Positions 11,354-24,760 are shown, counted from the stretch's first letter. The stretch: DNA of 64,000 nt from Piper betle (GCA_033002965.1 JAURVB010001837.1:1-64000); one strand, 5' to 3'. Translations and numbers: made by a program. Notes: generated by a model not told the origin, from the sequence alone.

Positions 11354-14300
11354 ATGCTGCTGATAAAGATTGTCCGGGACTTGCCCCTACTGTTCCTAAG
11401 ATGTTTTGAACATTCATTATCCATGTTTTGATCATGAATTTGCTATTTTATCTTCTTGTATATACCATGCAATCTTGCAGCTTAATTCAACAAGGATGTA
11501 GAGCATTTGGGTCTGGTCTGCTGCATTTGCTTTTTTTTGTCATATACTATGTTTTTTCCTTGTTTGAATTCCCAGTGTTAACCCTTGAATTGCAACCATC
11601 CTGAAAGGATTGTCAAATTTAAGTTCTTTTTCTGGAAGTGTCATTTATATTAAATTCATTCTTTTGTCGTCAATCCAATTATTTGTGACCTCAATTATTT
11701 AGCTGGTGTATGATTATGATATTTGTGTCTGATGTAAACCCCCTTGACTTTACCGAAGAGAAGGGCCCTCCATGAATTTGAAAAACAAGATATATTAACG
11801 TTCTGGGTGGAAGAAGCAACCTGTGAGTAAGCTGGGTCTGCCGTTTACGCCAAAAACAAGTAATAGCCGAGGTTTTTATTTAACTCCTATTGCTTGTCTT
11901 ATTGTTTCGTTTTTATTTGGGAAAAACTGTTGGATTAAAGAAAGAAAATGTTGTCCTAATGTGATCATTGATGTTGGCGAGCATGGATTGACACTAACCA
12001 ATATATATTTGAACTAATGTGAGCTAGTGGAATTCAAGAATGCTCACAAAGTAGTTTCTCACGCAATTAGAGGTTATATATGTATATTACAGTGTACCCA
12101 ATTGTGATATACATGAAAATTTTCTCAACTGGGAGTTTTTGAGAAGACGGATTATCTTTTTGTCTCTACGGGCCACAAATTGTTGATGTTTTTTCAACTG
12201 ATAGCATCACCTTTCATTCGTAATAATGCTCAATAATTGGCCTATAACTTCGATAAACACGAGTTCTGTGGAATCACAGCTTTCCTTACTGCATCCTTTC
12301 GGCATATTGTAGATGATTGATAAGCCTTGAAATCAGCAACATCTCGTTATCAAAATCCAAATAGGTGGGACAAGAAATTCTGTTTGTAAGGCCAATAGGC
12401 GAAAGCGTTTCGATTAGATAAAGATCTTGAAAATTTTGAAGGAGAAACTGTAAGGAGGCAAATAACCCACTAGTCGAAATCTTCAATAATCGGATAAAAT
12501 ACATAATAATTTGCTATAAAAATTTCCCCCATAAATTTGTATGATTATATATTTCCTCTTATGACCATAGTAAAACCCACTCCAAATACATGAGTGAAAT
12601 CACTCCTATATGTGAGTAAAACAACTCACGTGGAAAATTTTATCCCAATAAATATAAAAAATTCTCTTCAAATGTAAAAAATTTCACCCCAACACATTTA
12701 CCCAAATATAAAAGAAACGTGATGGTCTTTATAAGACTATATCCAATTTGATTCACGAGGAATTTAATATTACATCTACTCATAACTGATTTGTGGCATA
12801 TGAGATAGGGACACACGAGTGACTCTTATTTCATCTTATATTTATTTCATTTCAACTTAAGGGTAAATATATATTTTTAAGTTGACACTGTTAGAATGTC
12901 TATTTTCCAATAAATGACATCAAAACTTTGATTCTTTCTTTTATGTTTGTCTTGTTGGTTTTGGGTAATAACTTTTTATGTCAAGATGAAAGGTGAAAAA
13001 TATGTTAAAATAGTCGTCCTTTAGAGTAAGTCTAATTGATATACCGAAAGAGTTATATGAATGATTATTTATTCACTAAAGATTTTTATGATCCGAGTTC
13101 TTGGTCATTCTGAGTCATTAAGTTCTAGTCCATCATTGAGTATTATTTTGGTTGTGACTGATGAAAGAAAGCTCCTCTAATTCCTCATTCTTAATATAGT
13201 GCTAAGGTTGAGTTGAGTGTTACAACTGAATAGATCAAAATAGAAAAAAATACATGACTTTGATCAGATAATGTCTAAAACAGAATGTAAATAATCATGT
13301 GACAGAAACAAAGATTGTCAAAGAGCTTTAGGATAAGCTTTTATATATGTATGAGAGAGACATTTCAAGGAACCGAAACTTGTTGGTCAAAAGGTTGATG
13401 AATCTTTGGTATAAGGATAGAGACAGCAGTTCAGCTACTACATTAATGACATGCAAAGTATATTAAATTAATTGTATAATTTGAATATGTCTCTTTATGA
13501 TGTTTGATAAGCTTGTTTATTATTGAATTTTTTATTAAAATCTTGAGAACTTTTAGTTATTTTTTTGAATAACTAACTTTTGATATGGTTTCAAATTGTC
13601 TCTTGAGTGAAGATGTGAGAAAGAAAACAAAACAGGTAAACTTATCTAATTCATCTCAAACTTTGGTTTGGTTTCTGAAGATAGTGCTCACAAAGATTAA
13701 AGAGTAGGAAGCTAGGTGGGTTTTGGTATTTACTTACGCCGATTATGGAAATCTCTTTCATGGGTTCCACCTTGTATTTTAGGTATACCCCTCTGCCCAA
13801 TGTGTAAAGGGGGTGATTGTTAAATTTGTCCCATATTGATCTAGATGAGGTTGGTGACTTATATATATAACTAATAAGAAAATCTTATTTCCTAAACTAA
13901 TTTTTTATTATAAGAGACTCGTGGAACCTATTCTAAATTCCTTTTAAGGCCCTTTGGGCACAAAAACCACCCAACTTCACGTATTCGCACCAAACCAAAG
14001 CAAAATTTTTGCCGTTTGGGTTGGTAGATTTAGACTTGATCATCTATTTTTGAAAAAAATGATTCGGTCAAGAGTTTACACTTGGGCATATGGTTTTGAA
14101 GTTGATCTAGTACTAATGCACATTATCTTTATATACGGCAAGTGCAATTGGAGATTAAATGCATCAATTGTGGGGAAGTTCTGAATACTCAGTAATAGAA
14201 TGTTGAGAAAAGACGTACAAAAAAACAACACATTTTCCACGTAATTATAAAGCACATGCACAATTGAAATAAAAATTAATTCTTATTTTATGATGTTATA

Positions 14301-14769
14301 ATTAACATTTCCCATGAACTTCTTAATTCTTTTTTAAGTAATATAGTATTTATTTAAGTAGTTTTTCTAATATATATTTACAACTTCTAATATAAACCAC
14401 TGCATGGCATGAATGAAAAAGATTGATGTTATCTAAAATCAGTTGGATGCCCCATTTTAGTTTCTTGAACGGTCTGGTGAGTTCGATGAGTTGAATCCGT
14501 TTCTTGGTATTTTTCATTTTCTGGTTTGATGAGTTGATGGATCATGCTAAATCGAGGCTACCAACGAGAATGAGTCTCCCAAGTAAATTAGTGGGGAAGA
14601 GCACAGCAGTTTAACTGTTCAAGAGGAAGCAGCAACAGTTCATCATACGGACAAACAGCGATATTGGCAAAGTGGTGGTGCAGACCATCACACAAAAGTT
14701 TCTTCAAGAGCTAAAATCTTTAAGCCATGAATGAAACTCCCATAAAAGAGCTTGTTTTCTTTTCACCTT
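11354..14769. other. 3' flank and intergenic sequence
   Basis: The first few hundred bases are T-rich and likely hold the CASP-like 3' UTR. The remainder is AT-rich, and all open frames are short and unconserved-looking. No gene recognised. Confidence 0.5.
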
Positions 14770-15177
14770 CTACCTGGCTCTTCTCAGACAAGCTGTGTGT
14801 TTATCTACAATTCTGTACCTCTCTATTCTTTCAACATGATAGGGAAGTGAGTTGCGTGAAACTGTTCGCTGTAGCCGTTGAGCTGTAATAATAAAGTCAT
14901 CCGACACTATATCGCCTGTGAGACGGCGGCAATCTCGTTTCACAGGAAAAGGTTTGAGCATCAGCAAATGCGACAAACAGGACTTCCAAAAACGTTCTTG
15001 AAACCAATATGGCCGCAGAAAGGGACTGTTACAATAAAGGGCAAGGCTTGAAAAACTGGGTAATTCAACTGCAGAAGGAAAGTAGGCGGGAAAAGAAACC
15101 TGTAGAACTATGAAAAGTGAAGCCACAGTTAATGCCATTAAAATGCAAGAAAACAGAGATGCCAGGGGAAGCCCCAT
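14770..15177 (-). CDS. Unrecognised open frame, 135 residues
   Basis: An ATG-initiated frame with a strongly hydrophobic N-terminus (about residues 4-33, e.g. LFSCILMALTVASLFIVLQV), which could be a signal anchor or membrane helix. A basic C-terminal half follows (KRDCRRLTGD, RRAR end). I do not recognise the family. It lies 360 bases downstream of the HD-ZIP III relic on the same strand, so it could be chance sequence in that relic's 3' region. Without similarity or transcript evidence its reality is doubtful. Confidence 0.2.
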   Translation of the reverse strand: MGLPLASLFSCILMALTVASLFIVLQVSFPAYFPSAVELPSFSSLALYCNSPFLRPYWFQERFWKSCLSHLLMLKPFPVKRDCRRLTGDIVSDDFIITAQRLQRTVSRNSLPYHVERIERYRIVDKHTACLRRAR

Positions 15178-15537
15178 GCTATAGGAAGCGAACTTGAAAC
15201 GTCGCCTTTCTTTTTCTCATTTTGCAGCCCTTAGTGTTTCACCCCAAAAGGATTGAAAAGACACCAAATGCACATGTTAGACCAATCAGCCTAGCTTTCG
15301 ACCATTTTCGATTTTCCAGGCAATTCCAGGCAAATGAGAATCTCTACCACCTCTGGAAACCAATTTCTTTTTTTCTTTGTTTTATGATAAAGACATTCAA
15401 CTTCTGACATAAGAACTTGCTCTACTACCAGATAGAAAACTAATTCTTTTTCTGGTAAATACAAAATTGGGTTGAAGTGATTTCGTGGTTTCTTCGGTTT
15501 ATGTGCTCTTGGTAGGCAGGGTTTTGTAAGATATCCA

Positions 15538-18500
15538 TCAGATGAATGACCAGTTGATGAAGGAGAATGAAAGGCAATGATGGTTGTCATCTTCGCCGAG
15601 GACTTTCCAGACGGTAGCATGCTCATAAGAAACATGGAGACCCATGGTTGACAAGCATAAACCCATTGGAAGATGGGTGCAACCCTGGCACAAAAGGGCA
15701 AAAAGACCAAAAGCGTCAGCGGCTACAACAAACAATGAAAATTTTTCATCTTGCTGCAGTACGGAATTGTCGGTCTACCTGTTGCAAGACCTTCGGAAAC
15801 TCTGTACTTAAAACTTTTCGAGCCAGATTCATTAAAGACCTTATCTAGAGTTACGTCCTGAAGGGCCACTGGAGTTGTTTCCAGCATATCCAGGCCAGCC
15901 TGATTAGCAAATGTGAAAACAGGTACACGCTGTCGCAAGCACCAATTAAGATTTAATCACTTACTTTGCAAGAGTCCTCTAGCTCAAGATTACGTGACAC
16001 AACAACAAATAAAAAAACGTGAAACTTAAAAAAAAAGGCCGAAAGTTCACCTTTAAAGAGCAGCACAGAATTGCGTCTGGGAAATGCCACAACCATTTCA
16101 ATACAGAGTCGCCACTGATGCTTGTTGATCTCAGCAGATCTGATCCAAAATGATTAACTGCAAAAACCAATCAAATTTAGCACAACTGGATGAAGTCAGA
16201 TTAGGAATTGACTATAACCAGACAACGATCAGCCATGTGTCCGAGTCCGTCTTGTTAACAACAGTAGAAATAGTTAATACTCATTGAAAGGAAAAAGAAA
16301 ATTGGGCAGTGATAAGGGGAAGTGGTGCACTTCTTCATCTATTTAGACTTAGTTAAAATTGGAAATAAGAAACTTGCAGAAGACTTGCCTAAAGCTTTGG
16401 CATATCAATCGAGTAAGAGCGGCTGCTTTGGGAAGGAGTTTGCTCCCCACTCGTAATCCAGGTCGCACTGGGGTTATAGCCGTCGCCACACGCTGTACAG
16501 CTGAAATGACACTTCGAACTTACTGCCTAGCTATGCTTGCCATACTCTCCTGAAGGTGTATATCAATGGTCTACACAGATCTCATGGAACAAGTGTTGGA
16601 GGAGACATCATTGTTGTTGGACCTATTTGACGGAAGGCCTGCATGAAGACTTGAAGCGAGATCCAATGTCCTTCGTGTTGCCAAAACTCAAGTGACCCAC
16701 CCCGAGGAAAAAATTGGCAACCGCTTTGGTAAGAACAAATGAAAGGGCCTATGAAAAATTGGGGAGGACCATACTTCAGCTGCTAAAACCATTTGCATTA
16801 ACTTATATATCCAAGGATTGATCAACATGGGTAATAGACTGTAGCTACAAGCAAAACATGAAAGCCTTGTCCAACTAGTGTCGAAGATTTCATTAATGGG
16901 AAAGACTAGGACAAATTAGATAGAATGAAAAAATATGCAATCTCAAGGATGATTGGACGTACTGTTCTAGAATCCAAAGGGATAACACGAAAACCATAAG
17001 GCAACAATGGAGCATCATCAGGGAACAACTCGTCAATTGGAGCAAAGATTTAACTCTGAGAAAGTTCCAACTTCATTCTCATCTACTCCACTACATAGCT
17101 GAAAAAACAAATGTCCGTCAACAGTGAGAGCATTCTTCAAATGTCAGAAATACAACCAGATGAAACTAAATAAAGAACCAAGACATTGATAAATTCTAAA
17201 AGAGTGTGTACCTGTAGAAGATGAAGATCTCTGGATAGTAAAGCATCCTCATGGGTGAGAGGTTGGCCTTCAAGTCGAATTATTTTCAAAAATTGTCATT
17301 CACACGAGCAACGTTAACAGAGTTTGTATTGTGTTATTATCATCTGTATAACTGCAAACATCTTTGATGGTTCTCTTCATTTCTGCCATTCCTCAATAAC
17401 GTTAACAGAGTTTGTATTGTGTTATTATCATCTGTATAACTGCAAACATCTTTGATGGTTCTATTCATTTCTGCCATTCCTCAATAAGTATGTTATATAC
17501 ATTGAGCTACCACCATTCACTACATAAATGCTGGAATACAAAATCAATGTAGGATGCGGTCCTTGAGCAGCAGAACCTTGATATGAGTAGGCTTCGAATG
17601 TTAAATGTATATACACAGAAAAGCATGAACTTACTAACGGTCATGTCAAGATAATATTGAAGCTGGAAGGTGCCTCTTCGTGTTCAACTCTACGTGCAAA
17701 GAGGCATAATAACTTGACTACCAGAAAAACCCGTTGGTCTGAACCCAGGAAAAGAATATGACACGAAGCGGAATACAAATAAATGTTATAATCAGCCCAC
17801 TCAGTCAAGAATCAAACCAGAAATATTGGAGAAACATTCTGCACAAAGATCATATAACCATGAATAGACAATCAAAAATAGATTACATAAAATGCTCAAC
17901 CAGCCATCTGAAAAGTCAACCTGAAGCAGCACGAATGCTTCAGCGCACAAAATTCCACTAGGTATCGTAACAGAAGAGCTGGATCCCACATTCTTGCTTG
18001 AATTTACTGCTACTACAACACATCTTCAGAGCCATCACAACTTAGGACATTCCAACCATCATCACTAAAGCCATTAATGGCATCATTGAAACCTCTGAAA
18101 CAAAAAACAATTGAGAGAGTACACTACCAACAGCCGTACACAAAAGCCAACAACAATTTCACCTGCTTAATCTTTGGCTGAAAGTTCGTAGGACAGCAGG
18201 CTGCCTGCCCAAACCATAGACAACCTCACCACTAGCCTCTTGAGCTATTTGCCGGATATAGCACAACGCCTTAAGAAAGAAAATGATTTACTGATCATCA
18301 AGTATGCCAAACTAATAGAAAAGACCCAGTCATTTTCTGACCAACAACTTTAGATGATTTATAAAGTTGCCGCAGCACCTTTGGGAAATTATACGCCTAA
18401 GAGTGATGAAAACTTTGGCTTCAGGATTTTTTTTTAAAAAAAAGGTTCACATCTATTTATAAGAAATGTTATAAATCAAACCTCCAGATTCAGATGCTCA

Positions 18501-19040
18501 ACAATGTGGATAATTGACCCTACACCTTCACAAGGACAAACTAAATATCCACTAGGAAGAATTTGAACTCTAACAAATTTAGAGGCACTTGAACTGGTAG
18601 GTCCTCCACCAGAACCACTTAGTGACCTTTTGCACACCTTAAGACATAGGTAAGTTCAACTTGCTATGAACACAGAATAAAAGAATAAAACAACAGTATT
18701 GATAACAGGAAAATGAAGCCAAAGGATGCACAATGACATGACTTATGTCCGCGTAATATCCTCCTGCCTTACCACAATACTCCCGTCTTCCATACTGGTT
18801 GTGTAACGCAAAGTCCAAAAGTCTCGTGCAGCTGCCAATGTTGTCGGAGCGTACATCTGAAAAAGGCCACTCGACTAAGATGTCTTGGGAACACAGAACC
18901 AGAAAGATAAATATGGTCAGGCCTGCACATAAAATAGTGCAATTGTTCCACCATTTCCTGCTGAAAACATAGGAAACATCTCAACATTCCTGCAATCCCG
19001 AAACCAAGAAGGCCGATCCTTAAGGATCTCAACAATCTGT
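15538..19040 (-). pseudogene. HD-ZIP III (REVOLUTA-type) homeobox-leucine zipper pseudogene, 5'-truncated
   Basis: Minus-strand exons can be followed in family order. From about 19040 the second half of the START lipid-binding domain reads VEILKDRPSWFRDC, FPMFSAGNGG, then YAPTTLAAARDFWTLRYTTS (18860-18775). Next come LSGSGGGPTSSSASKFVRVQ with IIHIVEHLNLE (18630-18485), IRQIAQEASGEVVYGLGRQP (18275-18180) and GFNDAINGFSDDGW (about 18090). The C-terminal MEKHLA domain ends with PVFTFANQAGLDMLETTPVA and LSTMGLHVSYEH..INWSFI. Lesions: frameshifts at about 18030 (before VVAVNSS), 17680 (after IIMPL-type VIMPL), 17055 (TFSEL/IFAPID) and 15820 (NESG/ARKVL), and a TAA in ARQ*VRS near 16500. The homeodomain, leucine zipper and first part of START, including the miR165/166 site expected there, are missing. 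Introns are retained, so it is a decayed genomic duplicate and not a retrocopy. Confidence 0.88.
17311..17486. repeat. Direct tandem duplication, 88 bp x2
   Basis: The unit beginning ACGTTAACAGAGTTTG and ending CATTCCTCAATA occurs at 17311-17398 and 17399-17486. The copies differ by one base (TTCTC/TTCTA) near their ends. It lies in a former intron of the HD-ZIP III relic and is recent by its near-identity. Confidence 0.9.
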
Positions 19041-19189
19041 CGATACCAAGAACCAACCCATGAGCACACTAATTACAGCAAGTAGATACAAACATCTCTG
19101 ATGCCAATTTTTTCTTCTAAGAATTTAATACTTGTTAATAACTACTTGAAATCCTTGAAAACAAATCATGAATCAGGTAAAACCAAACC

Positions 19190-20780
19190 TGGTTTCGAGC
19201 TCCCAAACGAGCCGGTTTTGAGCTTATTCAAATAAAACAGAATAAGCTCAAAATCAAATCCCACATCCAGTAACCATACTCATCACCCGTAGTTGCAGCC
19301 CCCTCCAACATCTCACCACTGCCCCGACCACCACCACCCCCTACCCCCGGCCACCGCCCGTCGCAATGACTCAAGTCAAGTCAATAAAAAATTGACTCAG
19401 TCTTGACTCAAGTCAATAAAAACTTGACTCACTCTCGACTCAATTCAATAAAAACTTGACTCGGTCTCGAATTGAGTTAATAAAAGCTTGACTCGGTCCC
19501 GACTCGAGTCAATATTACGAAATAATGCGTCTTAGCTCGATAAACAGTTGTAAAATTAATTTTGCGATCAACTATAAATTAAAAAAATGGCATACTCTCC
19601 CACCGGCCCTCCTGGTCGCCCTCCCACCATGCGCGTCCTGCTTGCCCTCCTGCCCACTGACAGCTATAAAACGCCACTATCCCCCAGCCACCGGACCACT
19701 CAGCCACTTCCCCCAGACACCCCCTACCACCCACTCCCCTGACCCCATCCATGCCCCCCTGCTCGCCCCACTAGCCCGCCGCCCACCCGGTGGCCCCTGT
19801 AGCCACCGCCGCCTCCCCTCCTGACCGCAACCCCCTCCCTTGGACGCCTTGACGTGCCAAACTCGCCGCGTCGAGGGTGGGCTATTTTTTAACAATATTG
19901 GAATTTTATTAAATTTATTTTTTTTAATGGGCTTTAGTGACATCATTCATAATCATCTAATTAAATTAAACAGTGAATTTTCTAAACAATGAAAATAAAA
20001 AAATTTTAGGACATAATGGTTGGCTTGATTTCTTGTACTTATATTTCTATCATTGTAAAAAAATATATTTTCAGGTCAAAAATATTTGTGTGTGGAGTCG
20101 AGGAGGCCAGAAAAGAATGTTTATTGCAACTATTTAGTTAAAAATATTCTCAATTTTTATAAATTTTATATTTTTTAAGAATGGACAATCTTCAAGATAA
20201 AGAATATTACCAAGAAGAATTAAGCCAACATATTATAATATTTTATCTTATGGTAGACGATGAGTACAAACCGAAGGTTGGAATGTAATTTGATTGTTTG
20301 GACGATGCACTCATGGAATACAAGCACATCCACTGACACAATCAAAGACAAAAGAAAGTGATAAAAGATGGAAGAGTGATAAAGAACTTGCAGTGGATCA
20401 TATGGTAAAAGATAGGTTATGTAATGGTTTCAATAAACGGGGAGTTGGGCATGATAAAAGCATGTGCCTTACAGTTGTAGCACATTAATAGTGTTTTCGA
20501 ACACAACCCTTATTTTGATCTGTGTTATAAATAATTTATGTGATTATTTTTCATGTTTTGTTTATAAATATGGAGGGATGGGCGGGCAAGCGGTCGTGGG
20601 GCAGGGTGTTGGTCACAAGTGAGGGGTGGGTGGGCTGGTGGGCGGGTGGTTGGCGAGGGGTGGGGTGGGGTAGAGGGTGTTTGTGGGCAATTAGATCCTA
20701 GAGCAAAAAAAAAAAAAAAAAAGAAAAGCAATACATTGTGCTGACTATATATATATATATATATAGATACACACACCTTA
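19190..20780. repeat. Decayed C-rich/G-rich repeat with TTGACTCG motif array
   Basis: At 19360-19520 the phrase AATAAAAACTTGACTC..GACTC recurs about four times. C-rich sequence flanks it (19300-19355 and 19590-19870), and a G-rich stretch follows at 20570-20690 with an A18 run and a (TA)n run at 20744-20764. The same order of C-rich, TTGACTCG-type and G-rich blocks beside (TA)n is seen in the large elements at 45.4-50.2 kb, so this looks like a diverged relative that abuts the truncated end of the HD-ZIP III relic. The open frames here are proline/glycine-rich artefacts of base skew. Confidence 0.45.
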
Positions 20781-22078
20781 CCAAGGCCTCGGTGCTATTT
20801 TGTGCCACAAGGGCTAACCGCGGCTTGCCCGTTGAAGTAATTTGAGTGGTCAGCTCCCATTCGAAGCAAACCACACAAGGGGTGTCTTATCAAAGAAAGA
20901 GTGTTGCAAGCAGTAGCTTCCTTTCATCAAAGTTAGTCACTTCAACTTTTAACAGTATCCATGAATGATTTTGTACGTACTACCTTCAACATGCATTTTT
21001 TTCCTTTTTTTTTTCAACGCCCACTCGAATGAAACAATTTTTTTCTTAAAAAGACAAAAATATGGTTGTCTCGTATTTGGAATATTCAAAGACCACCTTA
21101 AGTTTTCTCTACTCTGTACCTTCTCTCTAAAAGTTAACTATATCCAGCACTTGAGAAGTCACACTGTTTTTTATGAGCGACGCACCTTTTGATTCTTTTT
21201 AATCTTCTCCCTTCATCAAACCCTTCAAGAGTTGCACATTTTAGCCTTCTTATATATGTTTTCAGTTGGCTTTTTAACCTATCGAGATAGAGGCCCATCT
21301 TACGTCAGTAAGACCCATTTAATACGTTCATCAAATTCAATGGTCACATCTATAATCTTTATGAACTTGGCCCACTGATTCTGTCTTGTAAAAGTTACAT
21401 CTCGTACTTTTCTATTCTGTAGAGCTCCATGTAAAGGCTCGATGTCTTATTATCTCAAAATATTGAGAATGATCTGCTGCAGATTATTTTTCTCCCATGC
21501 ATTTGCTTAAGGGAATAGAGCTACTATAACAATCATTTTATGTAGATCACCAAATCAAATGTGACATTAAACATCATTTATGAAAAACAGAAAGCCCATG
21601 ATAAATTTGGATTAAGATCAATCAATGCTCTCAATTGATGACGGCCCATAAAGGTGATTGAATCCTTAGCCATGTCTGGTCAGTATGAGCAATAGTATAA
21701 AGATGAAGAATATGGAATTACAATTGCCCATTATTTTTGTTGGGATTAACCAACAATCTAAATCTTTGTTTCAACGGATAAAGACGAAGAATATCAATCG
21801 AAATAGACATAGACGATATAAAAATACTTTTCAAAATAAATAAAATGAATTTTATGTGAAAAACATCAAATTTGAAAAAAATTACGAGGCAAATAGTCAA
21901 GTCAAATAGGGTTGTTCTTTCCATGTATTTATTAGAAAAGGACAATCCATCAATTTTTACGAAGACAAAATTTGTGGACCAAATTCAATATCACAAGGCA
22001 AATGGAAGTGAAAAAACTTTCGTTGCCCATTGCAAGGGCCTTTAAACATACGGTAGTAAAAATCTTAAAGGCGGAACA
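20781..22078. other. Intergenic sequence without recognised genes
   Basis: Mixed AT-rich sequence. Short open frames on both strands have no recognisable motif. Confidence 0.45.
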
Positions 22079-23252
22079 CATGACACCACTGTTGTACGAA
22101 TCGGCCGATTCCGAGTGGAATCGGTCGATTTGAATCGGATTGGCAGCGTGCCGATCCAATTTTGGGGCCGAATCGGCCCCCAACTCGGCAGATTTACTCC
22201 GATTCCGAACCGAATTAATTTCGATTCGGAATCGGGGTAAATCGGGAAGAATCGGTTTTATGGGTAAATTACCAAAATACCCTAAGTATAATATTTATTA
22301 AATTATTTAAATATGGGTAAAATTGGAATTTTGATTTTAAAAACCTAACGTTAACCCGCTGAGCGTCCGCCCTCCGCCCCCGTTGCTGCGCTCCGCCCTC
22401 CGCCGTGCGTCCCCGACTCCGGCCTCAACTCTGACCCCTCGCAACGTCGCCGCCGACATGTGGCCAGAACGATTTGGCCCTATGAACGGGAGAGCATTGT
22501 TGCACGAATCGCCGCCGCCGCGTTTTCGCCCTCCGCCGTGCGTCCTTGACTCCGGCCTCAACTCAGACCGGGCTGCCGACCTTGCCTCCGCCCTCGCAAC
22601 ATCGTCGCCGACGTGTGGCCGAACCGATTCGGTTGCCACACCTCCAACGTGTGGCCGGACCGATTCAGCTACCGCGCCTCCGACGCGTGGCCGACCGACA
22701 GTATAGTGGCCGCGAGACTCGCAGCCGACCGGGCCTTCGACTTCAGCTCTGACCAATTCGTGTAGAGTTGGATTTTAAATTAAATCTGTAAATTATTAGC
22801 TATGCTTCACAAATTTTGGTTGCGCTTCACAAAGTTGGAACGAATTCACCTCAGCTCCAAAGATGCTTCAGATGATGAATTACATGATTTAATAATAATC
22901 ACTATGTAAAATTATGTTGAACATTCATTTTTTGGACTTATATTAATACCTTGTTGTTATTATTTAATACAGTATAAATGATAATATATCAAATGTTATA
23001 TTTATGACATTGAAGTATTGTGATGATAAATTGTGATGCTCTTTTATACTTGTATTAAATTATAAATTTATGTATTTATGTTAAAAAATTATATAATTAT
23101 ATATTTCAGGTATTTATGAAATGAGTTATTAAATTTTTATATACGACTAATTTGGATCGATTAAACTGAACCGATTCCTGACCGATTTATACTAATTCCG
23201 ATTCCGATTCTTACTCCATCTAAAATCGATTTTGATTCACCGTGCATGACAC
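22079..23252. mobile_element. hAT-like non-autonomous element, 1158 bp, with 8-bp target duplication
   Basis: The direct repeat CATGACAC at 22079-22086 and 23245-23252 brackets an insertion at 22087-23244. Its ends are short imperfect inverted repeats (left CACTGTTG, right reverse complement CACGGTGA). Many GAATCGG/CCGATTC copies lie just inside both ends (22098-22255 and 23155-23235), a typical hAT subterminal arrangement. The centre has a GC-rich block (22365-22745) with no transposase frame. An 8-bp duplication with short inverted ends and subterminal repeats is diagnostic of hAT-superfamily insertion. The element is non-autonomous; the GC-rich core may be captured host sequence. Confidence 0.75.
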
Positions 23253-23529
23253 TATGCTCTTTGTTCAGACTTTCTTGGCCTCAAATGCTATCACTGTTTT
23301 GCAAGCTATGATATTAAAACTAGATTTTCGTTGGCCACAAGAACTGATGGTGCTATCATAAGCTACCTAGCCAGGAGATTGATGACACACGAGGGGAAAT
23401 AAACAGACAACAAATTCTATAAAGGGCAGCAGAGAAAAAGAAGGTTCCTTGCCTAGTACTCATCCTCCTCATCAGATCTTTAGCTGCTGCAGATTCTGTA
23501 CAGCCAAGTTTCGCGCATCTTTCGGAACA

Positions 23530-23965
23530 GAGTTACTAACCATTTCTACATTTGCCAATGTCTTTGCAGATGGAGGAGCTGCAGAAACAGGACAGGCCTT
23601 GATGTTGGTTAAATCTTCTACTTTTACTGACGGTTTTGCAGGCGGAGAAGGAACTGAGAATACAGGAGGGGCCTTCAAGTTTTGGCAGATTCTTCTACAT
23701 TTACCTATGGCTTTACAGATCTACAGAAACAGGAGGGGCCTTTAAGTTGGTAAACTCTTCTACTTTTACCAATGGCTTTATAGATGGAGGAGCTACAGAA
23801 ACAGGAGGCGTCTTCAAGTTTGTAAACTCTTCTTCTTTTACCAATGGCTTTGCAGGAGAAGAAGATGCAGAAAGAGGAGGGGCCTTGAAGTATGTGAACT
23901 CTTCTCTCTTCACTGAGTTTCTCGCTGAGGTAGATGGTGCTACATGTACCGGTGACAGTCCTGGA
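23530..23965 (-). repeat. Coding minisatellite, 72-bp (24-residue) unit in the DRB relic
   Basis: The unit around GTAAACTCTTC recurs at 23750, 23822 and 23894 with an exact 72-bp period, plus more diverged copies on either side. On the minus strand each unit encodes a 24-residue repeat of the form VEEFTNLKAPPVSVAPPSIK. The period is a multiple of three, as expected for a repeat that expanded while the gene was coding. Confidence 0.8.
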
Positions 23966-24760
23966 CTTTTCATTTCTTCAATCTTCATAGAAGACCTTGC
24001 TACTGGGGGGAGAGCCACAAAAACAGGAGGGGGATCCTCAATCCTCACAAGGGGAACAGGTGCAGGAAATACGGGCACAGCAGATCTAATGTGCACAGGA
24101 GGGGCCGTGTGCATACCAGGCCCCAACTCCTGGAGTAGCACAGTGACCGGGTGGCTGTGGGAGAGGAGGTGCTGAATATACAGGGACTGCCGTTCTTATA
24201 GTCACAGGCGGGGACATGCCATGATAAGCATTCTGGTAATGCTGCATGGGCGCGCGTAGGGCATTTCTCCTGCAGTTGGAAACTTATGAGAACGACATCC
24301 ACGGTTTTCTGAAGCGGAAAAATGGGATGATGAATGTCATATTTACAGCAGGGGACCTGCGTCTAGGAGTAGACTTTGGGTGGATGAAGGGAAGAATCTT
24401 CGAACCAGTTACGGTTGGATGAGAGGGTGCTTGTTTGGCTTCTTGCACATGAAATCTTTTCGGAAATGGAAGGGCATTGGGTGCTTTTTCTGTAGCCAAT
24501 GCCATTTTTTCTTTGATGCGATAATTGAGCAATGCTCGAGCTAAGGTTATCTGTTCTTGCTCGTCATTGTGTGTTTCTGTTTCTGATGATGAGCTTGCAG
24601 ATTCCTAAGAAATTAGATTAGACATGAACGCACATGAAAGATAATGCTCTGAACTATCTTCAAACTGACAGGAAGTGATAGGGGATGAACTGCCACAATA
24701 TTTAAATGTCATCCCTCCCCACAAAGCGCAATAGCGAAGACCAGGAAAAGTGAAACATTT

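Noticed and set aside
17311..17486. Possible CRISPR-like or functional repeat array
   Set aside because: Only two adjacent 88-bp copies without spacers, a simple tandem duplication. CRISPR arrays are not expected in plant nuclear DNA.
20294..20488. Plus-strand 64-codon frame containing KTKESDKRWKSDKELAVD
   Set aside because: Short, no recognisable domain, in a repeat-rich stretch.
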